Below are positions 27,486-36,838 of a stretch of DNA of 64,000 nucleotides, piece after piece; positions within the stretch are counted from its first letter, which is position 1; each line of letters starts with the position of its first letter. The stretch spans positions 62,001 to 126,000 of the forward strand of contig NZ_JALJXU010000006.1 of assembly GCF_024170225.1 (NCBI RefSeq), in the 5' to 3' direction. The DNA is from Streptococcus gallinaceus (lineage in GTDB: Bacteria > Bacillota > Bacilli > Lactobacillales > Streptococcaceae). Both the position numbers and the translations under genes were made by a program. The notes beneath the pieces are model-generated. The model saw only the letters and a list, made by a program, of their open reading frames with translations, made no database searches and was not told where the DNA came from.

Positions 27486-27508
27486 CGGGTTGGACTCGTT
27501 TTTTTTAG
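27486..27508 (+). terminator. Possible weak terminator
   Basis: CGGGT and ACTCG form a 5-bp stem with one wobble around TGG, followed by nine T residues. The stem is short. Confidence 0.4.
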
Positions 27509-27536
27509 TTGTTCCTAAAATTTCTAGTTCAATTAT

Positions 27537-27565
27537 TTTCAATCGTTATCTTTTTCTTCTATAAT
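27537..27565 (+). promoter_or_regulatory. Promoter of menA-ndh
   Basis: TTTCAA (27537-27542), a 17-base spacer and TATAAT (27560-27565), 41 bases before the menA start codon. Confidence 0.6.
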
Positions 27566-27605
27566 AGGAATGTTAAAGAACTATAAACATAGAAAGGGGA
27601 CAAAG

Positions 27606-28505
27606 ATGACGTTACCAGTGTTTCTGGAATTAGTTGAAATCAAAGCAAAAACGGCAAGTGTACTCCCTTTTCTAATCGGTCTGTGTTATTCCTATTATCA
27701 GTATGGCAGTATACATCCCCTATTGGTTGGTTTGTATTTTCTAGCCATGTTTTTGTTTAACATGTTTGTGGATGTGTGGGACAACTACAATGATTATCAG
27801 AATGCGGTCGATAAGACCTACAAGACAGATACCAACATTATCGGGCGGAAGAATTTATCTCTGCGTCAGGTAGAAATCTTATTAGCCTGCCTGATCGGTG
27901 CTTCGACCCTACTTGGTCTTGCCTTGGCATGGCTGGTTGGATGGCCCTTGTTGTTGATGGGTGGTTTTTGTTTTGCTGTTGGGATTTTCTATTCTTCGGG
28001 GCCCAAGCCCTTGTCTAGTTTGCCGCTAGGAGAGGTATTCTCGGGATTTACCATGGGGTTCATGATTAGTCTGATCTGTGTCTATCTCAATACCTATCAG
28101 GTGTTTAGCTGGGATATGCAAACGATTGGACAGATTCTCCTCATTTCCTTGCCTAATACCCTATGGATTGCCAATCTGATGTTGGCCAATAATCTATGCG
28201 ACAAGGAAGAAGATGAAAAGAACCACCGCTATACCTTGGTCCACTATACTGGCACTAGGGGTGGCTTGTACTTGTTTGCACTAGCCAATATCTTGGCGGT
28301 GCTTGCGATTTTGTTGGAGTTTCTTTTTGGGCTGGCTCCCGCCACAGTCTTGCTGACGCTTGTCTTGGTTCCGTTTATTTACAGACAGACACGGCAGTTG
28401 TGGCAAAAGCAAGTCAAGAAAGAAACGTTTGTGTGTGCGATACGGATTTTGGCCTTGGGTTCGGCAACTCAAGCCCTGACCTATCTATTTGGGATTTTAC
28501 TATAA
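27606..28505 (+). CDS. menA: 1,4-dihydroxy-2-naphthoate polyprenyltransferase
   Basis: UbiA-family membrane enzyme that prenylates DHNA to demethylmenaquinone. The 299-residue protein has about eight hydrophobic segments. The first aspartate-rich motif is DVWDNYNDYQNAVD (NDxxD-like), and the second region is NNLCDKEEDEKNHRYTLV. Start ATG 27606 follows AAAGGGGAC; the upstream in-frame TTG lies within the promoter. It is followed after 13 bases by ndh, then by cydABDC, so the quinone would serve the NADH-to-oxygen chain. None of the enzymes that make DHNA are encoded here. Confidence 0.9.
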   Translation: MTLPVFLELVEIKAKTASVLPFLIGLCYSYYQYGSIHPLLVGLYFLAMFLFNMFVDVWDNYNDYQNAVDKTYKTDTNIIGRKNLSLRQVEILLACLIGASTLLGLALAWLVGWPLLLMGGFCFAVGIFYSSGPKPLSSLPLGEVFSGFTMGFMISLICVYLNTYQVFSWDMQTIGQILLISLPNTLWIANLMLANNLCDKEEDEKNHRYTLVHYTGTRGGLYLFALANILAVLAILLEFLFGLAPATVLLTLVLVPFIYRQTRQLWQKQVKKETFVCAIRILALGSATQALTYLFGILL

Positions 28506-28518
28506 AAGGAGTTAGATT

Positions 28519-29727
28519 ATGAAAGAAGTCCTCGTTCTTGGAGCTGGCTATGCAGGGTTGAAAACAGTTGTTTCTTTGCAAAAACAAGCTGGTGATTTCC
28601 ATATTACATTGGTGGACCGCAATGATTACCACTATGAAGCAACAGAATTGCACGAAGTGGCAGCTGGTTCAGTGCCGAAAGAAAAAATTTCGTACCCAAT
28701 CGCAGATGTGATTGACCCGAAAAAAGTAACCTTCATTCAAGATTCAGTTGTGACGGTCAATGCAGATGCAAAAACAGTTGAATTGGTACAACATGGTCAG
28801 TTGACCTATGATTATGTCGTTGTAGCCTTGGGCTTTACTTCAGAAACGTTTGGCATCCCAGGCGCAATGGACAATGCCTTGCAAATGACAACGATTGACC
28901 AAGCAGTTGCCATCCATGAGCATATCCTAGCTAAAATGAAAGCCTATCGCGAAACAAAAGATGAGAACAATTTGCGTCTATTGATCTGTGGAGCTGGATT
29001 TACAGGTGTTGAGTTGGCGGGTGCCTTTGCAGACGAGCGTAAGGTTTATGCGGACTTGGCTGGTGTAGCTCCTGAAAAAATTGAAATCATTTGCGTGGAA
29101 GCGGCAAGCCGTATTTTCCCAATGTTTGATGATAACTTGGCAGCCTACGGTACAGAACTTGTGCGCAAAGTTGGAACTAACCTCATGCTTGGTTGCATGA
29201 TTAAAGAAATCAAAGACGGTCAAGTATTGTACGTGACCAATCCAGAAGATACAGAATACCAGTCATTGACAGCTGGAACAATCGTGTGGACAACGGGTGT
29301 CAGCGGTAGCCCTGTTATGGCTGAGTCAGGATTTGACCAACGTCGTGGTCGTGTCGTAGTTGGTGCGGACTTGCGTGATCCCGCTCACCAAGACATGTAC
29401 ATCATCGGTGACGTAGCAGCCTTCATGGATACAGCCTCAAATCGCCCATTCCCAACGACAGCTCAAATCGCGACACGCATGGGAGCTCACGTGGCTAAAA
29501 ACTTGGCTCTTCAACTAAAAGGACAAGCACCTGTAGACTTTAAGTTTAAGTCATTGGGAACTGTTGCTTCTGTTGGGAATACGCATGGACTCGGTGAGTC
29601 GCTTGGTGTGACCTTGAAAGCCTACCCAGCCTCAGCTGCGAAGAAAATGATTATGAACAAGTCACTCCTTGATATCGGTGGCTTAAAGGAACTCATGGCC
29701 AAAGGCCGTTTCGACCTTTACCATTAA
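28519..29727 (+). CDS. ndh: Type II NADH:quinone oxidoreductase
   Basis: A 402-residue single-subunit, non-proton-pumping NADH dehydrogenase. It has an N-terminal FAD-binding GAGYAGLKT, a second NADH-binding GAGFTGVELAGAFAD near residue 158, and a conserved IIGDVAAFMD near residue 295. The C-terminal region has short hydrophobic stretches that bind the membrane face. It would feed electrons from NADH to the menaquinone prenylated by the product of the preceding gene, for oxidation by cytochrome bd encoded next. AAAAGGAG precedes the start. Confidence 0.92.
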   Translation: MKEVLVLGAGYAGLKTVVSLQKQAGDFHITLVDRNDYHYEATELHEVAAGSVPKEKISYPIADVIDPKKVTFIQDSVVTVNADAKTVELVQHGQLTYDYVVVALGFTSETFGIPGAMDNALQMTTIDQAVAIHEHILAKMKAYRETKDENNLRLLICGAGFTGVELAGAFADERKVYADLAGVAPEKIEIICVEAASRIFPMFDDNLAAYGTELVRKVGTNLMLGCMIKEIKDGQVLYVTNPEDTEYQSLTAGTIVWTTGVSGSPVMAESGFDQRRGRVVVGADLRDPAHQDMYIIGDVAAFMDTASNRPFPTTAQIATRMGAHVAKNLALQLKGQAPVDFKFKSLGTVASVGNTHGLGESLGVTLKAYPASAAKKMIMNKSLLDIGGLKELMAKGRFDLYH

Positions 29728-29773
29728 GATTAGTTGGATCATTACTCGGCTGAAACAGCTATTTTAGGATACA

Positions 29774-29794
29774 TTCTAATGCAAGACATTAGAA
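29774..29794 (+). promoter_or_regulatory. Perfect inverted repeat in the cydA leader
   Basis: TTCTAATG and CATTAGAA form a perfect 8-bp inverted repeat around CAAGA, ending right at the cydA Shine-Dalgarno (AGAGGG, 29795-29800). It could be an operator or a translation-controlling hairpin. It does not match the Rex box I know. Confidence 0.55.
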
Positions 29795-29806
29795 AGAGGG
29801 ATTATG

Positions 29807-31234
29807 ATGAATATTGAAACTTTAGCACGCTTCCAGTTTGCCATGACAACAGTTTTCCATTTCTTCTTCGTGCCATTTACTATCGGAACAAGTTTGGTAG
29901 TGGCAATTATGGAAACCATGTATGTCAAAACGAAAAATGATATCTACAAAAAAATGACCAAGTTTTGGGGTAACATTATGTTGCTCAGCTTTGCGGTCGG
30001 TGTGGTGACCGGGATTATCCAAGAATTCCAATTTGGGATGAACTGGTCAGACTATTCACGCTTTGTCGGGGATGTCTTTGGGGCACCACTGGCAGTTGAA
30101 GCCCTCTTGGCCTTCTTTATGGAGTCAACATTCTTGGGACTTTGGATGTTTACTTGGGACAACAAGAAAATCAGCAAGGGCTTGCATGCCACCTTTATCT
30201 GGTTGGTTGTATTTGGCTCAATGATGTCTGCTATGTGGATTTTGACGGCCAATGCCTTCATGCAACATCCAGTTGGCTACGAAGTCATCAACGGACGTGC
30301 GCAGATGACCGATTTCTTGGCCTTGATTACCAATCATCAGTTTTTCTATGAGTTTACTCACGTTATCTTTGGTGCTTTCACCATGGGTGGGATTGTCGTA
30401 GCAGGGATGGCTGCTTTCCGTCTCTTGAAAATGGAAAGTTTGACGGAGTCTGTTCAAGAAATTTACGAAAAATCATTGCGCGTTGGTTTGATTGTCGGTC
30501 TGCTTGGTTCTCTTGCTGTTATGGGAGCTGGTGACTTGCAAATGAAGGCCTTGATTGAAGACCAACCAATGAAATTTGCAGCCATGGAAGGGGATTACGA
30601 GGATTCTGGTAATCCTGCAGCCTGGACGGTTGTGGCTTGGGCGGATGAAGCTCAGCACAAGCAAGTGTTTGGCATTAAAATCCCATACATGCTGTCTATC
30701 CTTTCTTACGGAAAATTGTCAGGTGCGGTTGATGGTATGGAAACAGCCAATAAAAACCTCGTGGCAGAATATGGTGAGGACAATTATTACCCAATGGTAA
30801 ACCTCATGTTCTACGGTTTCCGTACAATGGCAGCCTTTGGTATGTTGATGTTGGGTGTATCGGTACTTGGTCTCTTCTTGACACGTAAGAAAGCACCGAT
30901 TCTTTACAAGCACAAATGGATGATGTGGATTGTTGCCTTGACAACATTTGCACCGTTCTTGTCCAACTCATTTGGTTGGATTATCACAGAACAAGGGCGT
31001 TACCCTTGGACGGTCTACGGTTTGTTTAAAATCAAAGACTCCGTATCACCAAATGTTTCCGTGACATCTCTATTGATTTCAAATACTGTTTACTTCCTAC
31101 TCTTTGGTGGTTTGGCCGTGATGATGGTCGGCTTGACTGTTCGCGAATTGAAAAAAGGACCAGAGTACGAAGAAGAGCAAGCTCGTTTGAATGCTTATTC
31201 AACGATTGACCCATTTGAGAAAGGAGCCTACTAA
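29807..31234 (+). CDS. cydA: Cytochrome bd ubiquinol oxidase subunit I
   Basis: Haem-carrying subunit of the high-affinity quinol oxidase, which reduces oxygen to water. The 475-residue protein is of the short Q-loop type. Near the N terminus, ARFQFAMTTVFHFFFVPF contains the haem b595-type His ligand; the b558 region includes FFYEFTHVIFGAFTMGG, and a later Met-containing FYGFRTMAAFGMLML is also conserved. ATG 29807 is preferred to ATG 29804 because of the distance to the GAGGG site. cydB follows after one base. Function requires haem; no haem-synthesis gene is present in the window. Confidence 0.95.
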   Translation: MNIETLARFQFAMTTVFHFFFVPFTIGTSLVVAIMETMYVKTKNDIYKKMTKFWGNIMLLSFAVGVVTGIIQEFQFGMNWSDYSRFVGDVFGAPLAVEALLAFFMESTFLGLWMFTWDNKKISKGLHATFIWLVVFGSMMSAMWILTANAFMQHPVGYEVINGRAQMTDFLALITNHQFFYEFTHVIFGAFTMGGIVVAGMAAFRLLKMESLTESVQEIYEKSLRVGLIVGLLGSLAVMGAGDLQMKALIEDQPMKFAAMEGDYEDSGNPAAWTVVAWADEAQHKQVFGIKIPYMLSILSYGKLSGAVDGMETANKNLVAEYGEDNYYPMVNLMFYGFRTMAAFGMLMLGVSVLGLFLTRKKAPILYKHKWMMWIVALTTFAPFLSNSFGWIITEQGRYPWTVYGLFKIKDSVSPNVSVTSLLISNTVYFLLFGGLAVMMVGLTVRELKKGPEYEEEQARLNAYSTIDPFEKGAY

Positions 31235-31235
31235 G

Positions 31236-32255
31236 ATGAGTGGATTACAACTATTATGGTTCTTTCTAATCGGACTTCTTTTTTCAGGTTTCTTCTTCTT
31301 GGAAGGCTTTGACTTCGGTGTCGGCATGGCTGTTCAAAGCTTGGCCCACAACGAAGAGGAAAAAGACCAGATTGTTCATACGATTGGCCCTGTTTGGGAT
31401 GGAAATGAAGTCTGGTTGTTGACAGCGGGTGGGGCCATGTTTGCTTCATTCCCTTACTGGTACGCATCACTTTTTAGTGGTTATTACTTGATTTTGTTGA
31501 CAATTTTGTTTGGCTTGATTATCCGCGGGGTATCCTTTGAATTCCGTCATAAAGTCGAAGCCCATCAAAAACAATTGTGGAACTGGACCTTGACCATCGG
31601 CTCAACGATTGTGCCATTCTTCTTTGGTGTCCTCTTTATCAGCTTGGTTCAAGGGATGCCAATGGATGCAGATGGAAATGTTTGGGCAAGTTTTGGAGAT
31701 TATTTTAACCTCTTCTCTATCGTTGGTGGAGTAGCTATGGTACTCATGTCTTACTTGCACGGTTTGAATTACATTAGTTTGAAAACAGATGGTCCTGTTC
31801 GTGAACGTGCGCGCAACTACGCGCAGTTCCTCTACTGGGTTCTCTACCTTGGTTTGGTTGTTTTTACACTCTTGTTGGTGCTGAAGACAGACTTCTTCCA
31901 ATTGCACTTTATCGCTAGTTTTGCATTGACCCTTTTGATTGTGGTCTTGACAGTGGTGGCCCATGTAGCAATCTTCAAAGGTGTGGAGTTGACAGCCTTT
32001 TTATCAAGCGGTTTGAGCTTGGTAGCAGTTGTAGTTCTCTTGTTCCAAGGGCTCTTCCCACGTGTTATGATTAGCTCTATCAGCGCCAAGTATGACTTGT
32101 TAATTGAAAAGGCTTCTTCATCGCCTTATACTCTGAAAATCATGTCCATTGTTGCCTTAACCTTGGTACCATTTGTACTGGCTTATACGGCGTGGAGCTA
32201 CTATATTTTCAGAAAACGCATTGCTTTACCAGTGGTTCATGCAGGAGAAAAATAA
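31236..32255 (+). CDS. cydB: Cytochrome bd ubiquinol oxidase subunit II
   Basis: A 339-residue membrane partner of CydA with about nine hydrophobic segments. The family signature GFDFGVG is near residue 25, followed by GPVWDGNEVWLL. ATG 31236 follows AAAGGAG; longer frames overlap cydA. The stop codon shares one base with the start of the next gene, showing tight coupling with the CydDC assembly transporter. Confidence 0.95.
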   Translation: MSGLQLLWFFLIGLLFSGFFFLEGFDFGVGMAVQSLAHNEEEKDQIVHTIGPVWDGNEVWLLTAGGAMFASFPYWYASLFSGYYLILLTILFGLIIRGVSFEFRHKVEAHQKQLWNWTLTIGSTIVPFFFGVLFISLVQGMPMDADGNVWASFGDYFNLFSIVGGVAMVLMSYLHGLNYISLKTDGPVRERARNYAQFLYWVLYLGLVVFTLLLVLKTDFFQLHFIASFALTLLIVVLTVVAHVAIFKGVELTAFLSSGLSLVAVVVLLFQGLFPRVMISSISAKYDLLIEKASSSPYTLKIMSIVALTLVPFVLAYTAWSYYIFRKRIALPVVHAGEK

Positions 32256-33973
32256 TGTTAGATAAAGCGGTTATGCGCTTATCCGGTATTCATAAACTAA
32301 TGGGATTGCTTGTGGGATTAGACATCCTTCAGGCAATCTTTATTATCGGACAGGCATATTCTTTGAGTTTGGCCATTACAGGGCTCTGGGAGGGGCAGGC
32401 CTTGGTGGGGCAAATCGTGCCAATGGTCACTTTTCTCGTTTCTTATCTAGGACGTCACGCCATCAACTATGTAAAGGATGAGCGGCTGGATGATTTCTCA
32501 GCCATGCAAGGGAAACTTCTTCGTGGGCAACTGTTGGAAAAACTCTTTGATTTGGGGCCGCAGGTTGTCCAAAATCAAGGAACGGGGAATACAGTTACGA
32601 TGGCTCTGGACGGCATTTCCTTGGTTGAAAATTATCTGCACCTCATCCTCAAAAAGATGATGGATATGAGTGTGGTTCCCTGGATTGTACTGGCGACTAT
32701 TTTTTACTTGGATTGGAAATCGGGAGTGATTTTGCTTTTGGTCTTTCCTTTGATTATCGTCTTTATGATTATTCTTGGATTGGCTGCGAAGGCAAAGGCG
32801 GACCGTCAGTACGAGTCCTACCAATCCTTGTCCAATCACTTTTTAGACTCGCTGCGTGGCATGGACACCCTTCGCTTTTTCGGTCTTAGCAAACGCTATG
32901 CCACTAGCATCTACAATACCAGTGAAGTCTTTCGGAAGGCGACCATGTCTACCTTGCGAATCGGGATTTTATCTACGTTTGCCTTGGATTTCTTTACCAC
33001 CTTGTCAATCGCCATTGTCGCGGTATTGCTAGGTCTTCGTCTCTTAAATGAGCAAATTTTCTTATTGCCAGCTTTGACGATACTAATCTTGGCACCCGAG
33101 TATTTCCTGCCTGTTCGTGAATTTTCAAGCGATTACCATGCGACCTTGGATGGAAAAAATGCTTTTCAGGCGATTCAAGCGGTCTTGGCAACGGAGGATA
33201 TTCGTGAGGAGCAAGTATCTCTTGAGACTTGGCATCCAACCAGTCAGCTTGCCTTGCAGGATATTTCCATGGCTTACGAGGACAAGACCTTGTTAGAAGG
33301 CACAAATCTAACCTTCACAGGATTCCAGAAGGTTGGGATTATTGGGATGAGCGGTTCAGGAAAATCCAGCCTAATCAATCTACTAGGTGGTTTTTTGCCA
33401 ACAGCTAGCGGTCAGATTGACCTGGATGGTGAAGTGGTGACCAACCTGCATCAGGAAAATTGGCGCAAGCAACTTCTCTATATTCCACAGTCTCCCTATG
33501 TTTTTGAGACATCGCTACGAGAAAATATCCGCTTCTATACACCGACAGCCAGTGACGAGGAAGTCTGGGAGGCTATTCGAGTGGTCGGGCTAGAGGAGTT
33601 GGTGGCTGAACTGCCACAGGGTCTGGATACCTTGGTCGGAAATGGGGCTCGCCCTCTTTCGGGTGGTCAGGCGCAACGGATTGCCTTGGCGCGTGCATTT
33701 CTGGATAGACAACGCCGCATCATGCTGTTTGACGAGCCAACAGCTCACTTGGATATCGAGACTGAGTTAGAACTCAAGGAAAAAATGATTCCATTGATGG
33801 ACAATCGTTTAGTTTTCTTTGCGACTCACCGCTTGCACTGGTTGCAAGAAATGGATGTCATTCTTGTTCTGGATCAAGGTAAGGTGGTTGAATTCGGTCC
33901 TTACCAAGAATTGCTGGCTCAAAAAGGCTATCTCTATCAGTTAAAGCATGCTATGGGAGGCAATCATGAATAA
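32255..33973 (+). CDS. cydD: Thiol reductant ABC exporter subunit CydD
   Basis: A 572-residue half-transporter: six membrane segments (residues 1-310) followed by an ATPase domain with Walker A GMSGSGKSS, signature LSGGQAQR and Walker B IMLFDEPTAHLD. With CydC it exports glutathione or cysteine and binds haem, and it is needed for assembly of active cytochrome bd. Its position right after cydB supports the call. Start ATG 32255 overlaps the cydB stop by one base, with AGGAGAAAAAT upstream. It overlaps the next gene by eight bases. Confidence 0.9.
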   Translation: MLDKAVMRLSGIHKLMGLLVGLDILQAIFIIGQAYSLSLAITGLWEGQALVGQIVPMVTFLVSYLGRHAINYVKDERLDDFSAMQGKLLRGQLLEKLFDLGPQVVQNQGTGNTVTMALDGISLVENYLHLILKKMMDMSVVPWIVLATIFYLDWKSGVILLLVFPLIIVFMIILGLAAKAKADRQYESYQSLSNHFLDSLRGMDTLRFFGLSKRYATSIYNTSEVFRKATMSTLRIGILSTFALDFFTTLSIAIVAVLLGLRLLNEQIFLLPALTILILAPEYFLPVREFSSDYHATLDGKNAFQAIQAVLATEDIREEQVSLETWHPTSQLALQDISMAYEDKTLLEGTNLTFTGFQKVGIIGMSGSGKSSLINLLGGFLPTASGQIDLDGEVVTNLHQENWRKQLLYIPQSPYVFETSLRENIRFYTPTASDEEVWEAIRVVGLEELVAELPQGLDTLVGNGARPLSGGQAQRIALARAFLDRQRRIMLFDEPTAHLDIETELELKEKMIPLMDNRLVFFATHRLHWLQEMDVILVLDQGKVVEFGPYQELLAQKGYLYQLKHAMGGNHE

Positions 33974-35711
33974 GATACCGTTGTTTCAAGAGTTAAAAAG
34001 AGACCAGTGGGTCAAGCCGTTTTTTAAGCAATATCAGTTCTCGCTAGTGACGGCTCTAATTTTGGGATTTTTGACCTTCTTCAGCGCAGCGGCGCTGATG
34101 TTCAACTCAGGTTTTCTCATCAGTAAGTCAGCGTCACTCCCTGTCAATATCTTGCTGGTTTATATCCCGATTGTTTTGACACGAGCATTTGGGATTAGTC
34201 GGCCAATTTTTCGTTATGTTGAACGGTTGACCAGCCATAACTGGGTCTTGCGGATGACGTCAACTTTACGGAAAAAATTGTATGAGAGTCTGGAACAGGA
34301 TGCCATTTTCCTCAAACGCAATTACCGTTTGGGAGACATCATGGGGCTCTTGGCAGAAGATATCAATCATCTCCAAAACCTCTATCTGCGAACGATTTTT
34401 CCAACCTTGATTGCCTGGTTGCTCTACCTATTTGTCGTGATTGGTCTGGGCTTCTTCTCTGTCTGGTTCGCCTTGTTTATCCTGCTCTATCTGGGGATTT
34501 TAATCTTTGTCTTTCCCCTCTGGTCGGTCTTGGTCAATGGAGCTCGTCAGAAGCAGGAAAAGGTACTGAAAAATCACTTGTATACAGATTTGACGGATAA
34601 TGTACTGGGGGTTTCGGATTGGATTTTCAGCCAACGTGGGCAGGAATATGTCGCTCTTCATCAGTCTTCGGAGGATGATTTGTTGGCTGTGCAGAAGAAG
34701 ATGCGTCATTTCAATAATCGTCGTACTTTTCTATTTGAGTTGGGGTTTGGAGTATTGGGGCTTCTCACTCTTGTCTGGTCAAGTCAGGAATTTGTGGGTA
34801 ATCACGGCGGACAAGCCAACTGGATTGCAGCCTTTGTCTTGGCTGTTTTTCCGCTGGCAGAAGCATTTTCAGGCTTGTCCACTGCGGCTCAAGAGACCAA
34901 CACATATGCGGACTCGATTCACCGCTTGAACAACTTACCAGAGGTTAATCCGGTTGCAAGAGCAGCTCAGCCGCCACAAGCTCCCTTTGATATAGCAGTG
35001 GACGGTTTGCATTTCCGCTATGCTTCTGACCAAAAAGAAGTGCTAAAAGGGCTTGATTTGCAGATACCTGCAGGACAAAAATTAGCTATTTTAGGGCGTA
35101 GTGGCTCGGGTAAATCCACTCTTGCTACCTTGCTTCGAGGCGATTTGCGGCCAAGTGCAGGACATATCTTGCTAGGAAGTGTGGAGGTTTCGAGCCTAGA
35201 AGAGACCATTTCGGACTATATTGGCGTGATTCAGCAAGCGCCTTATCTCTTCAACACCAGCATTCTCAATAATGTTCGTCTGGGAAATGAAGCGGCTAGC
35301 GAAGAAGAGGTTTGGCAGGTCTTAGAACGCGTCGGCTTGAAAGAGATGGTTGCAGTCTTGCCGCTTGGTCTTCAAACCATGGTAGATGAGGCAGGTTTGC
35401 GCTTTTCGGGTGGCGAGCGGCATCGCTTGGCCTTGGCGCGGATTTTGTTGAAAGAAACACCGATTATTATCTTGGATGAGCCGACGGTTGGCTTGGACCC
35501 TATTACAGAAAAAGCCTTGATTTCAACTTTTATGGAAGAGTTGGAAGGCAAGACTTTGATTTGGATTACACACCATTTGAAAGGCATTGAAGCGGTAGAT
35601 CGCGTCATTTTCATCGAGGATGGTCAATTGGAAATGTCCGGTTCGCCGGCAGAATTGGCTAGTAGCAATGAGCGCTATCAGCTCTTGAAAGCCATTGATG
35701 ATGGTGAATAA
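33966..35711 (+). CDS. cydC: Thiol reductant ABC exporter subunit CydC
   Basis: A 581-residue second half of the CydDC exporter. Six membrane segments lie in residues 1-300; the ATPase domain has Walker A GRSGSGKST, signature FSGGERHR and Walker B IIILDEPTVGLD, with the H-loop in WITHHLKG. ATG 33966 lies inside the end of cydD with GGGAGG upstream. Last gene of the cydABDC operon, closed by a bidirectional terminator shared with the convergent prenyl synthase. Confidence 0.9.
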   Translation: MNKIPLFQELKRDQWVKPFFKQYQFSLVTALILGFLTFFSAAALMFNSGFLISKSASLPVNILLVYIPIVLTRAFGISRPIFRYVERLTSHNWVLRMTSTLRKKLYESLEQDAIFLKRNYRLGDIMGLLAEDINHLQNLYLRTIFPTLIAWLLYLFVVIGLGFFSVWFALFILLYLGILIFVFPLWSVLVNGARQKQEKVLKNHLYTDLTDNVLGVSDWIFSQRGQEYVALHQSSEDDLLAVQKKMRHFNNRRTFLFELGFGVLGLLTLVWSSQEFVGNHGGQANWIAAFVLAVFPLAEAFSGLSTAAQETNTYADSIHRLNNLPEVNPVARAAQPPQAPFDIAVDGLHFRYASDQKEVLKGLDLQIPAGQKLAILGRSGSGKSTLATLLRGDLRPSAGHILLGSVEVSSLEETISDYIGVIQQAPYLFNTSILNNVRLGNEAASEEEVWQVLERVGLKEMVAVLPLGLQTMVDEAGLRFSGGERHRLALARILLKETPIIILDEPTVGLDPITEKALISTFMEELEGKTLIWITHHLKGIEAVDRVIFIEDGQLEMSGSPAELASSNERYQLLKAIDDGE

Positions 35712-35744
35712 AAAAGACTGGAAGGTGACTTTCCGGTCTTTTCT
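35712..35744. terminator. Bidirectional terminator between cydC and the prenyl synthase
   Basis: AAGACTGGAA and TTCCGGTCTT form a 10-bp stem with one wobble around a 7-base loop, with A-run and T-run flanks. Confidence 0.8.
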
Positions 35745-35748
35745 TTTG

Positions 35749-36729
35749 TTAAATTTTCCGTTTGAGGAGATGGTTGGTCAGCTGTAGCAAGTACTTGCGC
35801 GATGTCGTTTTGGGTAATCTTTTGATATCAGCCAGAGCTTTTTCGGTAAAGCGTCGAGCGAGATTTCGAGCGTCTTCGACACCTTTATGGTCGATGACTA
35901 GGTCTGCAATTTCCTGAGTATCGGCAACTGTTAGCTGGTCCTTCTTGTCCAACAGTGGCTTGAAGGCGGCTGGATTTTTTTCAAGGGCAAAAAGCAGTGG
36001 TAGACTATAGACGCCATTTCCCAAATCCTCTAAAATTGGCTTGTTAAACTCTTTCTTGTCGGCAGTATAATCGAGAATATCATCCAAAATTTGAAAGGCC
36101 ATTCCAGTGTGGTAACCAATCCGTCCTGCCAATCGCACAACAGACTCGTCTGCTCCACTAAAATAGGCCCCTTCCTTGCAGGCTAATTTGAAAAGCTCGG
36201 CAGTCTTTCCAGCAATCGCACGGAGATAGTCACGGATGCGCTGTTTTTGGTTGAAATAAAGGTGCATCTGGTCGAGTTCACCCATCAGGATTTTCTTCAT
36301 GGATGCCGCATTGATGGCCATGTATGGCGTGCCATTCATCCCCTCCAAAATCAGCTCAAAAAAGACAGTAAACAGCAAGTCGCCCGTGTAAACAGCGATG
36401 TCTTTTCCAAAGCGGGCCTGGACCGTTGTTTTCCCGCGGCGCAAAGACGAGTCGTCAATCACATCATCGTGCACCAAGGTTGCCATATGCAAAATCTCAA
36501 GAGATGCTGCAATCTTAGTGAGCCGCTCGGGGTCAGTGTGCTTGTCCTTTCCAAAATCAGTAAATAAAAAGAAAAAAGCAGGGCGCAGATACTTTCCACC
36601 AGCATTGCTGAGTTCAAGGATAGCAGCTTCAATATCCGAATTTCGTACATGAACACGCCGGTCAATCATCTGACGTGTCTGGTCAATTTGCGTCTGAATA
36701 GCAGGATATTGGTCCCAAAATGCTGGCAT
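35749..36729 (-). CDS. Polyprenyl diphosphate synthase
   Basis: A 326-residue trans-isoprenyl diphosphate synthase. The first aspartate-rich motif is HDDVIDDSSLRRG, the second is ILDDILDYTADKKEFNKP. It elongates isopentenyl units, most simply to make the menaquinone side chain used by the nearby MenA; it resembles HepT/heptaprenyl-type large subunits but the chain length cannot be read from sequence. Start ATG 36729 follows AAAGGAG; the longer in-frame start lacks one. It is convergent with cydC, so it is a separate transcript in the same functional block. Confidence 0.88.
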   Translation of the reverse strand: MPAFWDQYPAIQTQIDQTRQMIDRRVHVRNSDIEAAILELSNAGGKYLRPAFFFLFTDFGKDKHTDPERLTKIAASLEILHMATLVHDDVIDDSSLRRGKTTVQARFGKDIAVYTGDLLFTVFFELILEGMNGTPYMAINAASMKKILMGELDQMHLYFNQKQRIRDYLRAIAGKTAELFKLACKEGAYFSGADESVVRLAGRIGYHTGMAFQILDDILDYTADKKEFNKPILEDLGNGVYSLPLLFALEKNPAAFKPLLDKKDQLTVADTQEIADLVIDHKGVEDARNLARRFTEKALADIKRLPKTTSRKYLLQLTNHLLKRKI

Positions 36730-36803
36730 GACGGTATCTCCTTTGAATTCTAATAGTATCATTTTACCCTAATATGCTCTATTTTACTAGCAAATTCAAC
36801 TAG

Positions 36804-36830
36804 GAAAAAAGCTCCGATTTTATCGGAGCT
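36804..36830 (-). terminator. Terminator of the ybaB/ebfC gene
   Basis: AGCTCCGAT and ATCGGAGCT form a perfect 9-bp stem around TTT. On the minus strand it is followed by a U-run. Confidence 0.82.
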
Positions 36831-36838
36831 ACAATTGA

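Noticed and set aside
29774..29794. Rex (NADH sensor) box before cydA
   Set aside because: The inverted repeat does not contain the TTGTGA...TCACAA pattern; kept only as an unassigned repeat.
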